Source of the DNA: an uncultured bacterium
Lineage (GTDB): Bacteria > Patescibacteriota > Minisyncoccia > Phycocordibacterales > UBA2100
DNA: 39,560 nt
Assembly: GCA_903854215.1 (NCBI GenBank)
Contig: CAINVT010000033.1
Location: 1 to 39,560, forward strand
Reading direction: 5' to 3'
In this document: in pieces, positions 7,290-14,895 of the stretch
Layout of the letters: each line of letters starts with the position of its first letter
Numbering within the stretch: position 1 is the stretch's first letter
Notes under the pieces: model-generated
Told to the model about the DNA's origin: nothing
Databases searched by the model: none
What the model saw: the letters and a program-made list of their open reading frames with translations, nothing else
Made by a program: the position numbers and the translations under genes

Positions 7290-7677
7290 CTCTGCGCAAT
7301 AAGCCGGATCCTGTCCCTCTTGCCGGTCGGCAAGGATGAGTAGTCATATATCTAGGATGAATGTTGCCATTCACCTCAAGCGGCTCTCTTATCAGTACAC
7401 GTGGCGCTGACAAGCACGGCCTTGCTCGCGGGTAGGAATTTTGCCGTTGCATCCGAGCCTTTGGTTATAGGCCGGTTCGCCCTACTTCGCTCTTACGAGC
7501 TTCGCAGGGCGTTTTTTCGCTCTCGCAAAAAAACGTTTCTGTTCGCATCCCTTGAATTACCCAGGCGGGCGTTACCCGCTACCTTTCTGCCAATTCTGTA
7601 AACAAAATTGGCGCGAGTCCGGACTTTCCTCCGCGTAAAATGACCGAAGTCATCACGCGGCGACTGCTTAGCGCAGG
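7290..7677 (-). ncRNA. rnpB: RNase P RNA (bacterial, A-type-like)
   Basis: Catalytic RNA that matures tRNA 5' ends. The minus strand carries the universal 5' core GGAGGAAAGTCCGGACTCG (7615-7633) and the 3' core ACAGGATCCGGCTTAT (about 7298-7313). CTGCGC near 7676 pairs with GCGCAG near 7292 as helix P1, which sets the ends to within a few bases. The approximately 388-nt length is usual. A promoter lies at 7683-7711 and a terminator at 7184-7204, so it is an independent transcription unit between the traX-like gene and murJ. A spurious antisense ORF across it should be ignored. Confidence 0.93.
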
Positions 7678-7682
7678 CGGTT

Positions 7683-7711
7683 ATTATCACATGGAAGCAG
7701 ATGGCTGGCAA
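7683..7711 (-). promoter_or_regulatory. Sigma70-type promoter of rnpB
   Basis: On the minus strand TTGCCA (7706-7711), a 17-bp spacer, then GATAAT (7683-7688). The predicted start falls at about 7676, matching the 5' end inferred from helix P1. It sits in the gap after the traX-like stop codon. Confidence 0.75.
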
Positions 7712-7716
7712 TACGT

Positions 7717-8412
7717 TTAGCCCAACGCCAGTTTAACGGCAAGAATGGTCACATATTGTAAGAAATAGAAAATGTAGAACAGATATTTTGCGGGTATGCC
7801 CCGTTTATTGTTATAAGAATAGATTATGAATAGCGAAAGCAACCCGAAAAACTCCAAGAAAGAACTGTCGTAAAGGTATGAAAGATCAATGACAAAATGT
7901 GATTGAAGTTGGTATATGAACATTGGTAATATGCCTAAGATCACCGTTTGAGAAAATACCATTGCGCGAAAATCGTTCCGAAACACATAGAATGCGACCA
8001 CCGAGAGAACACCGGCCGCTCCGTAGTCTGTATTACATATGACAGCGAGCACTGCACAACAAAGCGTCGTGGTCAGCCACAACCATCGATTTGAGACATT
8101 TTGTATGACCATGATCGCGGTAAGCCCAAGAACGAGTGTGAAAACGACATCAAAATACAATGCGGGAGAGCCGACAAGTTGATTGACGTACCAAAATGGG
8201 ACTTGCGTAACAACAGCGAGAGCAAGGAGCCGGAGGATGTACACTTTTATGTTGTGCGTATAGTGGGCACCATTAGCTATGAGCCACGCGAAGAGTGGAA
8301 AAGCGAGTCTTCCGATGACGCGCATAATGACGATGTGCGGAAAAAAGAACAATCCAACATGATCAATGACCATGCATACAATGGCAAATATCTTTATCTG
8401 AAATGAGTTCAT
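7717..8412 (-). CDS. TraX-like multi-pass membrane protein
   Basis: 231 residues with about eight hydrophobic helices. The N-terminus QIKIFAIVCMVIDHVGLFFF, then MRVIGRLAFPLFAWLIANG, is the TraX family signature (K-x-x-A-x-x-x-M-x-IDHxG followed by GRxAFPLFxxL). TraX acetylates F-pilin in conjugative plasmids, but most chromosomal homologues have no known substrate and there are no pilus genes here. The membrane location and family are well supported; the acyl-transfer activity is inference. The start overlaps the preceding 53-aa ORF by ATGA, indicating translational coupling. Confidence 0.82.
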   Translation of the reverse strand: MNSFQIKIFAIVCMVIDHVGLFFFPHIVIMRVIGRLAFPLFAWLIANGAHYTHNIKVYILRLLALAVVTQVPFWYVNQLVGSPALYFDVVFTLVLGLTAIMVIQNVSNRWLWLTTTLCCAVLAVICNTDYGAAGVLSVVAFYVFRNDFRAMVFSQTVILGILPMFIYQLQSHFVIDLSYLYDSSFLEFFGLLSLFIIYSYNNKRGIPAKYLFYIFYFLQYVTILAVKLALG

Positions 8413-8570
8413 GACAGATGGACCTCACTTGTTTCTTGGTGATTCAAACCGATTGTCCCTACATTGTGTGCATACAGAAGATAGAACGTCCCGGAGATTG
8501 CGGCGCAGACACCGACGACCCCAAGGAATGTTAGTACGCTGCGCGGTTTTGGAAGTGATCCGTGTGCCAT
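8409..8570 (-). CDS. 53-aa single-pass membrane protein coupled to the traX-like gene
   Basis: A short ORF starting MAHGSLPKPRSVLTFLGVVG and ending EVHLS. One membrane helix spans about residues 12-34. Its TGA overlaps the traX-like ATG in an ATGA arrangement. It starts 21 bp after the DUF1761 gene, so the three probably form one operon. No family is recognised. The overlap and codon use favour a real gene. Confidence 0.6.
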   Translation of the reverse strand: MAHGSLPKPRSVLTFLGVVGVCAAISGTFYLLYAHNVGTIGLNHQETSEVHLS

Positions 8571-8591
8571 AGCAAATAATGCGAAATGTTA

Positions 8592-9011
8592 TTAGAAGAG
8601 CAATACAAGCGCCATCGCTATGAACGCAACGAGCCAGTAGAGCGCATTGATAAGATACAAGCGAAATGGGCGTTGCTCCCAGATTGTTGAACCGAGCAAG
8701 AGTGGTGCAGCAAATCCTATCCAACACCAGAACGCGAGCTGCAACGCCGTCGTCCAATCATAGACGCTCCACGCAGCTCCGAACCAAAACATCACATACG
8801 CAACGAGCACACTTGCCAATAATCCGAGAACGGCATGAAGTAGCTTACGATGCTGCGCTCGCTCCGCCATCTCCGGAGTAATACCCGCGAGTCGCATCCA
8901 AAGCCCCCCGAATATACGCGGATGATACCAGATGTAGCCGATAATGACCGAGACGACACCTGCGGCGAGAATGACCAAGAGCGTCGTGGTCGAAAAAGGA
9001 TACTGATACAT
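8592..9011 (-). CDS. DUF1761-family membrane protein
   Basis: 139 residues and four hydrophobic helices. The region VIIGYIWYHPRIFGGLWMRL followed by a short helix with a Met-Ala-Glu-Arg segment, and later LLGSTIWEQRPFRLYLINAL, fits the DUF1761 pattern (a Gly-x-x-W-Y-x-P-x-x-F-G near the first helix). Function is unknown in all members. It is first gene of a probable operon with the 53-aa ORF and the traX-like gene. A large inverted repeat lies upstream. Confidence 0.8.
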   Translation of the reverse strand: MYQYPFSTTTLLVILAAGVVSVIIGYIWYHPRIFGGLWMRLAGITPEMAERAQHRKLLHAVLGLLASVLVAYVMFWFGAAWSVYDWTTALQLAFWCWIGFAAPLLLGSTIWEQRPFRLYLINALYWLVAFIAMALVLLF

Positions 9012-9073
9012 ATCAAGCTAATGGTACCGCATCGGTGGGTAACGTCCAGCCATGGGTGTGCGTAACAAGCAGG

Positions 9074-9178
9074 CCGGTAGCGCATTGCTATTTTTGGGTC
9101 TTTGCAACGCGACTGGCGCGAAACGGAGGGAATTTATAGCAATAAATTCCCGATCCCAAAATAGCAATGTGCTATCGG
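9074..9178. repeat. Nested long palindrome between the MliC-domain and DUF1761 genes
   Basis: The outer arms (9074-9100 and 9152-9178) share ATTGCTATTTT/AAAATAGCAAT and differ by two G-T-type changes plus two one-base indels. Inside is a perfect 10-bp hairpin GGGAATTTAT/ATAAATTCCC (9128-9151). There is no U-tract. It could end the MliC-domain transcript, or be a palindromic mobile repeat like the other inverted-repeat elements in this window. Confidence 0.65.
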
Positions 9179-9191
9179 TCTGCGCTCGTTT

Positions 9192-10130
9192 CTATTGCAA
9201 AAAAGTGAAGCTCTGAGCGATGGAATCAAGCTTCGTCTTGAGCGCTGATTCGTCAAATTCCTTCACCGCGCCTTTTGGATAATTCTGGATAACTCCGTAA
9301 TGGATCGTGTACTCGATCGCATAGCACTGACTGTTGCGTGCGGTTCGATAACTCGTCGTATCGTAGCGATTACCCGCAGCAGCATCGGCGAAGTGGAAAA
9401 CGGTATAGCTCGTACCGGCTATCGTGACTGAGCTCGTAGCGGCCGCTTTGCCGCCGGTAGGATTATAGGTGAGACAGGTCGCAAGAGCCGACGGGTCGGC
9501 GCTCGTTCCGACAGAAAATGTCGCATCGCCAAAGTTCGTCCCTGGCAGATACGTGCGCGGGATCTTAACCTCTGCAAGGATCATGCCTGATGTCGTCGCA
9601 TTGACCATCCAACTCTGCGTGTATCCCCCGCCGGCGCCCGAGACGCTCAAATCGGATGGGAAACTGAAAGAAAACGTTTTCGACACATCAGTGAATGTAT
9701 TCGCATCCACTCCGGAGGCCGTGATCGTCCCTGCAAGACAATTTTGATATGTGCTCGATGCGTTTTCGGTCATGAATGCATTGTCGCCTTCGCTCCAGAA
9801 GATACTATCGGTCGACGATGCAGCACCCGTTGATGTCGCCACCAGTTCATATCGAATACCCGAGCCGGATTCTGTCTGCGGCATAGTAAGACTTCGTCCG
9901 TCGGAGAGCGTGAGCGCAACGGCGTTCTGCGTGTACGATGCCGCGATTGTATTTCCGCCGTCGCATGAATAGGTGACGGAATTTATGACCGGCGACGTCG
10001 TGGTCGCGGCAGTCGTCGTCGCGGTTGTCGAAGTGTTCGAACTACCGAAGAAATGCCGGGTGATCGCAAAGTACCCGCCAACGATCAGAATTATAAGCGC
10101 GATTATCGTCCAAAATGAATTTTTTGACAT
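9192..10130 (-). CDS. Membrane-anchored protein with MliC-like domain
   Basis: 312 residues from MSKNSFW at 10130. A signal anchor (about 4-24) is followed by a Thr/Ala linker of the TTTAATTT type. Residues about 48-125 have the MliC pattern: VTYSCDGGNTIAASY, LSDGRSLTMPQ, SGSGIRYE and FWSEGDNAFM. Known MliC domains bind and inhibit C-type lysozyme. The C-terminal half (about 135-312; FSFSFPSDLSVSG, IPRTYLPGTNFGDATFSV, then a C-terminal helix) is a second extracytoplasmic domain that I do not recognise. If active it would protect the wall from host or competitor muramidases. Gene order gives no further support. Confidence 0.72.
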   Translation of the reverse strand: MSKNSFWTIIALIILIVGGYFAITRHFFGSSNTSTTATTTAATTTSPVINSVTYSCDGGNTIAASYTQNAVALTLSDGRSLTMPQTESGSGIRYELVATSTGAASSTDSIFWSEGDNAFMTENASSTYQNCLAGTITASGVDANTFTDVSKTFSFSFPSDLSVSGAGGGYTQSWMVNATTSGMILAEVKIPRTYLPGTNFGDATFSVGTSADPSALATCLTYNPTGGKAAATSSVTIAGTSYTVFHFADAAAGNRYDTTSYRTARNSQCYAIEYTIHYGVIQNYPKGAVKEFDESALKTKLDSIAQSFTFLQ

Positions 10131-10237
10131 AGATGCGTATTTAATTGTAAGCAAACGAACGAACCGATTATTTTGCACGAATTATAGCACAAAGACGATG
10201 CTACCGCCGTACAATGAGCAGTGATCCCGAAATGTCG

Positions 10238-10243
10238 TATACT
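10238..10243 (+). promoter_or_regulatory. -10 box TATACT, 6 nt before the GH13 start
   Basis: TATACT followed by GCGAGA and the ATG at 10250. The spacing is identical to that of the DKNYY gene, and there is no Shine-Dalgarno. It favours 10250 over in-frame upstream ATG codons. Confidence 0.55.
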
Positions 10244-10249
10244 GCGAGA

Positions 10250-11518
10250 ATGACAGAGCCGCGAACGTTTTGGTGGAAAACTGCAAAAATATACGAATTG
10301 TACGTAGATGCATTCGCGGGGACGTTCGCCGGACTCACGGAGCGCTTACCATATTTCACAAGCCTCGGTGTCGATTGTCTCCACATCCTTCCACACTTCC
10401 CCTCTCCGATGATCGACGATGGTTACGACATCGTCGATTTCCGAGGAGTCCGTGCGGAACTCGGCACACTCGAGGATTTCGAACGATTCGTCGAGGAAGC
10501 ACACCGGCAACACATTCGCGTCATCATCGATTTCGTACTCAACCATACATCCGACCAACATCCCTGGTTCGTCGAAGCACGAAGAAGTCGTGATAACCCG
10601 AAGCGAGATTTTTATCTCTGGAGCGACGATGCGAGCGGTCTCAGGGACGCGATAAATGCGTTTCCCGATATCAAATCGCACAATTGGATACCGAACCCCG
10701 CGACCGATGATTTTTATTTCGCGACATTTTATCCGCAGCAACCGGATCTCAACTGGGACAATGATGCCGTTTTCGACGCTATGTTCGCGAACATGGAATT
10801 CTGGATACAGCGCGGCGTCGACGGTTTCCGACTGGACGCTGCGTCACATCTCATCAAGCGCGAAGGCACGACGTCGACTAGCATTCCCGAGACGCACATC
10901 CTCTTGAAGCGCATCCGACAGCGGCTTGCGCATACCTATCCCGATGTCGTACTGCTTTCAGAAGCATGCGAGGACATCGAAACGGCAAAGGCGTATTTTG
11001 GAAACGGCGACGAATGCCATATGACCTATCATTTTCCGCACATGGCGAACTCATGGCTCGCGCTCTGCGACAACGATCGCGCACCGCTCGACGCGGTCAT
11101 TGCGCAATCAGCCGGCATTCCTGAAAACTGCGCATGGGCGACGTTCTTGCGCAATCACGATGAGATCAACCTCGCGACACTGAATGCAGAAGATCGCCGC
11201 CGGCTCATCGATTTTCTCGATCCAAAGCACGCGTATCTTTTCAATGCAGGCGAAGCAACGAGTATGCGCATCGCAAGTGTCTTTAACGGCGACACGAAAC
11301 GCATCTGTGAAGCGTTCGAATTGCTGTATCACACGCCGGGTACGCCCATCATGTATTACGGCGATGAGATCGGGATGCAAAATCTTCCGCCGGAATATCT
11401 GCAGATCGACAGCCGACATGCCGTGCGCGGCGTATTCGATTGGCATGCGGCGGATGCGCAATCAAAAGAGCCCGCTTCGCTTCTCAATCAAGTGGCTCGG
11501 GTGATTCGAAACAGCTAG
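10250..11518 (+). CDS. GH13 alpha-glycosidase, trehalose synthase-like
   Basis: 422 residues from MTEPRTF, with no signal peptide, so cytosolic. It has a GH13 TIM barrel with region I DFVLNHTSD, region II GFRLDAASH (nucleophile D196), region III LLSEACED (acid/base E238) and region IV FLRNHDEIN (transition-state D304). HPWFVEARRS and FYLWSDD are typical of the trehalose synthase/oligoglucosidase branch. It is shorter than usual (about 540-1100): the barrel is followed by only a short helix, so the C-terminal beta-sandwich is missing. Substrate is likely maltose, trehalose or an alpha-glucan; it cannot be fixed from sequence. The stop overlaps that of the convergent gene at a shared CTAG. Confidence 0.88.
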   Translation: MTEPRTFWWKTAKIYELYVDAFAGTFAGLTERLPYFTSLGVDCLHILPHFPSPMIDDGYDIVDFRGVRAELGTLEDFERFVEEAHRQHIRVIIDFVLNHTSDQHPWFVEARRSRDNPKRDFYLWSDDASGLRDAINAFPDIKSHNWIPNPATDDFYFATFYPQQPDLNWDNDAVFDAMFANMEFWIQRGVDGFRLDAASHLIKREGTTSTSIPETHILLKRIRQRLAHTYPDVVLLSEACEDIETAKAYFGNGDECHMTYHFPHMANSWLALCDNDRAPLDAVIAQSAGIPENCAWATFLRNHDEINLATLNAEDRRRLIDFLDPKHAYLFNAGEATSMRIASVFNGDTKRICEAFELLYHTPGTPIMYYGDEIGMQNLPPEYLQIDSRHAVRGVFDWHAADAQSKEPASLLNQVARVIRNS

Positions 11519-12267
11519 GACTGTGTCGAACGCGTCAGTTCTTTGAGCAACGTTTCGTAACCGTCGGTCGTCAGATGCCATGCGCCCGGGCGAAACGGGC
11601 TGTCGAGATCATCGACGACCAAGATCAACGCGAACGCAAGAACACTTATCGCGGCGGTGAAGATGTAATCAATGTAGATGTTATTCACGGCAAGGAAGAG
11701 CGAGAGAATGATAAGCAGAATATCGGCAAAGATAACGATCCGCTTCAAAATACTCGGCATGTGCTCGTTGCTATAGTTGAGTCGCAGATCGCGCGCTTGT
11801 ACAAGATTGGTGAAGGCACCTTGCAACGGGAAGCCCAAGTTCCCTGCCGCGAGCGACATGTTCGCGAGGATATCGCGCAAACCGTCCAGCTCTGCATCGA
11901 CTGCATGGCTTCGCTGGTTCACATGACCGGCGTCCCATTCCGCGACGATCAGCGTGAGATAATTTTCCAGATGGTGATGCGCTTTTTCGCAGAGCGCCCC
12001 TTCTGCATACATGCTCCATTTCCACATCTCTCGCACGGCGTCGATCTCCGCGCGGACCGATTCCGACAGGTTGACCCACATTTCCCATTCTCGCTGAATG
12101 ACGAACGCGGCGATGAGACCGAAGATGAGGCCATCGGCCGAATAGAATCCCGAGAGGCCGTTCAGCGTTGAACGAGAAATGATCGTCTCGAATTGTTCAT
12201 GGACGAGCCAAAAGACCGCGGTGAACGGTACGAAAAAATACAGGATGCGCCGAACGATAGTGAACAT
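11515..12267 (-). CDS. DUF4239-like (bestrophin-like) membrane protein
   Basis: 250 residues from MFTIVRR at 12267. Two N-terminal hydrophobic helices (about 5-21 and 38-58, with the segment RSTLNGLSGFYSADGLIFGL) come first. A long helical domain (about 60-180) and two C-terminal helices (about 185-225) follow, then VDDLDSPFRPGAWHL. The LDxPFxG-like end and the helix order fit DUF4239; the match is moderate. Function is unknown. TATTGT lies six bases before the ATG. The stop codon shares CTAG with the GH13 gene. Confidence 0.65.
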   Translation of the reverse strand: MFTIVRRILYFFVPFTAVFWLVHEQFETIISRSTLNGLSGFYSADGLIFGLIAAFVIQREWEMWVNLSESVRAEIDAVREMWKWSMYAEGALCEKAHHHLENYLTLIVAEWDAGHVNQRSHAVDAELDGLRDILANMSLAAGNLGFPLQGAFTNLVQARDLRLNYSNEHMPSILKRIVIFADILLIILSLFLAVNNIYIDYIFTAAISVLAFALILVVDDLDSPFRPGAWHLTTDGYETLLKELTRSTQS

Positions 12268-12273
12268 ATATAT

Positions 12274-12279
12274 ACAATA
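12274..12279 (-). promoter_or_regulatory. -10 box TATTGT, 6 nt before the DUF4239-like gene
   Basis: TATTGT, six bases of ATATAT, then ATG at 12267. No Shine-Dalgarno sequence is present. Confidence 0.45.
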
Positions 12280-12368
12280 CCATACTGTACTTTTGGGTGA
12301 ACTACTCGACAAAGACAATAATAACGAATAATGGACCACCGGTCATATGGTCGATAGTCGATTACTTG

Positions 12369-12397
12369 TAAAAAGAGGCGCCCATTGTGTGGGCGCC
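12369..12397 (-). terminator. Rho-independent terminator of the phaC-like gene
   Basis: On the minus strand GGCGCCCA / TGGGCGCC forms a perfect 8-bp stem with a 5-nt loop, followed by TCTTTTT. It lies 17 bp beyond the phaC-like stop. Confidence 0.85.
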
Positions 12398-12413
12398 CCG
12401 CTGTTATTCGTCG

Positions 12414-13814
12414 TTATGCGGCTTCGAGTTTGAGATGGAAGTCGACGTCGGGAGAGATCTCGCCATCCTTCCATGCTGTGACGAACGGCTTGATGTGTCC
12501 TCCAGGTGTTAACGCGACGTCGACGACCCCTTCAGGCAAAGCATTCGCCAGTGCGAGCGCCGCAGGCAACGGAACGGTGCGATCCTCCGTTGCCGCGTTC
12601 ACATGCACGCGAGTGCCGAGCTCGACGAGTGTGTTGACGTTGAGTGTCTGTCCGAAGATCTTGACCGGGAGTGTGCCATCGGCACCGATCGGATTCAAGA
12701 ACACTGGCAACATCCATTCGGTCAGGCCGTACGGCATGTCGTCGCATTTTTCGAGCCATGCCCTGATCGCGAGCGCCTTGTCTGACGGATGCTTCGAGGC
12801 CATCTCGAGAGACGCGAAAAAATCCGACCACATCGTGCACTGTTCAGCGCCCAGCATGTTCGATTTCGTAATCCCGCCTGAGATGTCGATGTCTCCGCCG
12901 ACATGGTGCGACGCAGCATGCAGGTCGTTACGCACCGCATCCGGGAGCGCCTGCAGACCACTTGCGAGCGAGGTGCACTTGCTTCCGTCGTAGGGCGTGA
13001 CGTCTGTCGAGAGCGCGTCGACGATGCCCTCGAATCGCTTCGTGAGAAGCATCGCAAGTGCGAAGTACCCGCCCTGGCAGATGCCGGCCAACGTCACCTT
13101 ATGACCGTGGAGTTCCATGATGCATCTGGCGAAGTACGAGACGTCCTCGGTGTAGTCTTCGATCGTCATGGTCCGGACCTCATGCGACGTATCGCAGCTA
13201 TCGAGAATCACGATATAGGTCGGAATCCCGAGGTCGGCATAGCTCTGGAGCGAGCCGATACCCATTTCCACCAGCAAGTTCGCGATGTCCGCCGAAAGAA
13301 TCGTCGGCACTATCATGATTATCGGCTTGCAATTTCTTAACGTTCTGACTCCCGGCTTCAACGGACGGATTCGATAGAGCTTGGCCCGAGCAGTTTTGAA
13401 CAGGCATCGAGCCCGCCGCCGATTATTCAGCTGGAGACCAGAGCGCGTCCGGATTTTTTTGACATTCTCTTCCAGTTCAACGACTGCCTTGAGCCGTTCG
13501 ATTTGAACGTCGATTTCGGCACAGACTGAGTCCCAATCGCCCACTGTCCACGCGCCAACGATCTTCGCGAGTGGCCCCTTCGTGACGCGGCAGAGAGTGG
13601 CGAAGTCGCGAAGCCCGAGCTCTGTAGCCTGACCTTGGATCGCGGCCAGCTTGCAGAGATCAGCGAAGCTGAACTGCTTCGGCGGCTCGTTCGCGAGCGC
13701 ACCGAGCATATCGAGTGCTCGGGAGGCGTATCTATTGTACTCAGGACCGACCGCAAGCGCTTGCCATACAGCCAACGCCTGGACGGCAGCGACCGCCGTA
13801 AAAAACGTAGCCAT
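12414..13814 (-). CDS. PhaC-like alpha/beta hydrolase (putative polyhydroxyalkanoate synthase-type)
   Basis: 466 residues. The N-terminal helical region (1-150) carries two Ala-rich helices, then DLCKLAAIQGQATELGLRDF and a helix ending VELEENV, and is reminiscent of phasin-like helices. The alpha/beta hydrolase fold begins at KPIIMIVPTILS (about 163). The nucleophile elbow AGICQGGYFA has Cys246 in the G-x-C-x-G box used by PHA synthases instead of Ser. Acid D411 in ATEDRTVPLP and base H440 in PGGHIKPF complete the triad. Known PhaC enzymes polymerise hydroxyacyl-CoA; no phaA, phaB or other PHA gene is here, so a hydrolase or depolymerase role is also possible. The start has an SD (GAGGG, 7 nt spacing). 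The gene is monocistronic with a clear terminator. Confidence 0.72.
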   Translation of the reverse strand: MATFFTAVAAVQALAVWQALAVGPEYNRYASRALDMLGALANEPPKQFSFADLCKLAAIQGQATELGLRDFATLCRVTKGPLAKIVGAWTVGDWDSVCAEIDVQIERLKAVVELEENVKKIRTRSGLQLNNRRRARCLFKTARAKLYRIRPLKPGVRTLRNCKPIIMIVPTILSADIANLLVEMGIGSLQSYADLGIPTYIVILDSCDTSHEVRTMTIEDYTEDVSYFARCIMELHGHKVTLAGICQGGYFALAMLLTKRFEGIVDALSTDVTPYDGSKCTSLASGLQALPDAVRNDLHAASHHVGGDIDISGGITKSNMLGAEQCTMWSDFFASLEMASKHPSDKALAIRAWLEKCDDMPYGLTEWMLPVFLNPIGADGTLPVKIFGQTLNVNTLVELGTRVHVNAATEDRTVPLPAALALANALPEGVVDVALTPGGHIKPFVTAWKDGEISPDVDFHLKLEAA

Positions 13815-14038
13815 TTTTTTACCCTCTTTTCATTGCCAAAGACCAGCCAGACAGTGATTGTTTCATTTCTGGCTCCATTCCGTTTATGAGCATATACCTC
13901 TGCAGCAATTGTTCAATGAGTCTGGAACAATGATGTGCACGAAAAAGCAGGCTCCGAGGTGAGGCCGCCTCATAGTACATTCCGCGCTCGACGCGTGTTC
14001 ATATATACTCAATGCGGCGGGCGCCACGCGCCCGCCGC
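13815..14038. other. Non-coding gap with GC-rich hairpin
   Basis: No supported gene lies here. At 14014-14038 there is a 10-bp hairpin GCGGCGGGCG/CGCCCGCCGC with a 5-nt loop, just downstream of the minus-strand 52-aa ORF. It lacks a U-tract and is preceded by ATATATACT on the plus strand. It may end that transcript. Confidence 0.4.
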
Positions 14039-14066
14039 TTAACACCCGAAGGACATGCCGCTACGA

Positions 14067-14225
14067 TCACTTCTGATCTTTCTGACTTTCGCCGACTTTT
14101 TTGTCCTGTGATTCTGACGACGTATCTGACGAACAATCGTCGTTTTTTTCTGCCATATCCTGCTTGTCCATCTGCACATCCTTGTCCGCGACGGTCGCGT
14201 TGCTGTCTCCGTGTTGCTGTTGCAT
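14067..14225 (-). CDS. Small hydrophilic protein, unknown function
   Basis: A 52-residue ORF starting MQQQHGDSNATVADKD, extremely rich in Asp, Lys, Ser and Gln, with one Cys and no hydrophobic segment; probably disordered. AT-rich -10-like sequences (TATATA, TATTAT) precede the ATG and a GC-rich hairpin follows the stop. There is no homology I recognise. The low-complexity composition means it could be spurious. Confidence 0.4.
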   Translation of the reverse strand: MQQQHGDSNATVADKDVQMDKQDMAEKNDDCSSDTSSESQDKKVGESQKDQK

Positions 14226-14391
14226 ATGATTATTTTTCTTATCTATATAATAACTAGTACGACCATGTGTTTCTCAGTGTACGCAACAGTACATGAAAAT
14301 AAGTTGAATGATCTGTTCTCCGATTCAAAAACCAAGGCGGCTCACAGACAGTGCTAACGAGTACGCTGTTCACCGTATCTTTCGAGCAGGG

Positions 14392-14523
14392 TTAAGACAC
14401 CAGCTGAATGATGAGCACCACCGCCGCTATCACCAAGAGCGCATGAATCAAACTCCCGCCCATGTGGAAACTAAATCCGAGGAGCCAGAGAACTATGAGA
14501 ACTATGATGATCGTCCAAAGCAT
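14392..14523 (-). CDS. Lmo0937-type small membrane protein
   Basis: A 43-residue ORF beginning MLWTIIIVLIVLWLLGF, with two hydrophobic helices around a His-Met-Gly-Gly turn (SFHMGGSLIHALLVIAAVV). This is the typical size and pattern of the lmo0937/DUF5670 family, known as a stress-associated small membrane protein without a defined mechanism. It starts 21 bp after the 69-aa gene and is probably co-transcribed with it. Confidence 0.8.
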   Translation of the reverse strand: MLWTIIIVLIVLWLLGFSFHMGGSLIHALLVIAAVVLIIQLVS

Positions 14524-14544
14524 AGCAATTTTGCGTGAGAGCTA

Positions 14545-14754
14545 TTAATTGGTAGCCGGAGCGGGCGTTGTCGGATTTGGTACCGTGACATTGATGTTTG
14601 TCGTACCAGCCGGAGCTGCGGCACCGAACACGCCGTGTCGATAGAAATAGATTCCACCCACAATGACTGCGACGAGAATGATGAGTGCGACAACCCACCC
14701 CACGGCGCTGCTGTCGTTCGTGCTCGGTGTAGTGGTGACGATTGTGTCTGCCAT
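14545..14754 (-). CDS. Small single-pass membrane protein with Pro/Thr tail
   Basis: 69 residues: a Thr/Ser-rich N-terminus (MADTIVTTTPSTN), one membrane helix (VGWVVALIILVAVIVGGIYF, about 18-37) and a tail rich in Ala, Pro, Asn and Thr. The architecture recurs among small bacterial stress-type membrane proteins. No function is known. It is first of a two-gene unit with the lmo0937-type gene. Confidence 0.68.
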   Translation of the reverse strand: MADTIVTTTPSTNDSSAVGWVVALIILVAVIVGGIYFYRHGVFGAAAPAGTTNINVTVPNPTTPAPATN

Positions 14755-14867
14755 ATGAGAATGTACAAAATAGAGCGAGTAAGTTTTAACTGTACTTGTG
14801 AGAGGTTAAGTTATGATGAATTATTTTTCTCTTTGCATCCCGCCGATGCCGCAGCGTAGGTCGGGTA

Positions 14868-14873
14868 TATAAT
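14868..14873 (+). promoter_or_regulatory. -10 box TATAAT of the flavin reductase-like gene
   Basis: TATAAT ends 22 nt before the ATG at 14896. It overlaps an earlier in-frame ATG at 14872, so that ATG cannot be in the transcript; this decides the start. There is no clear SD in the short leader. Confidence 0.6.
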
Positions 14874-14895
14874 GGGCATACGAGATTCGCTCAGT

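Noticed and set aside
7401-7601. A plus-strand 66-codon frame
   Set aside because: It is antisense to the RNase P RNA core and has no supporting start signal.
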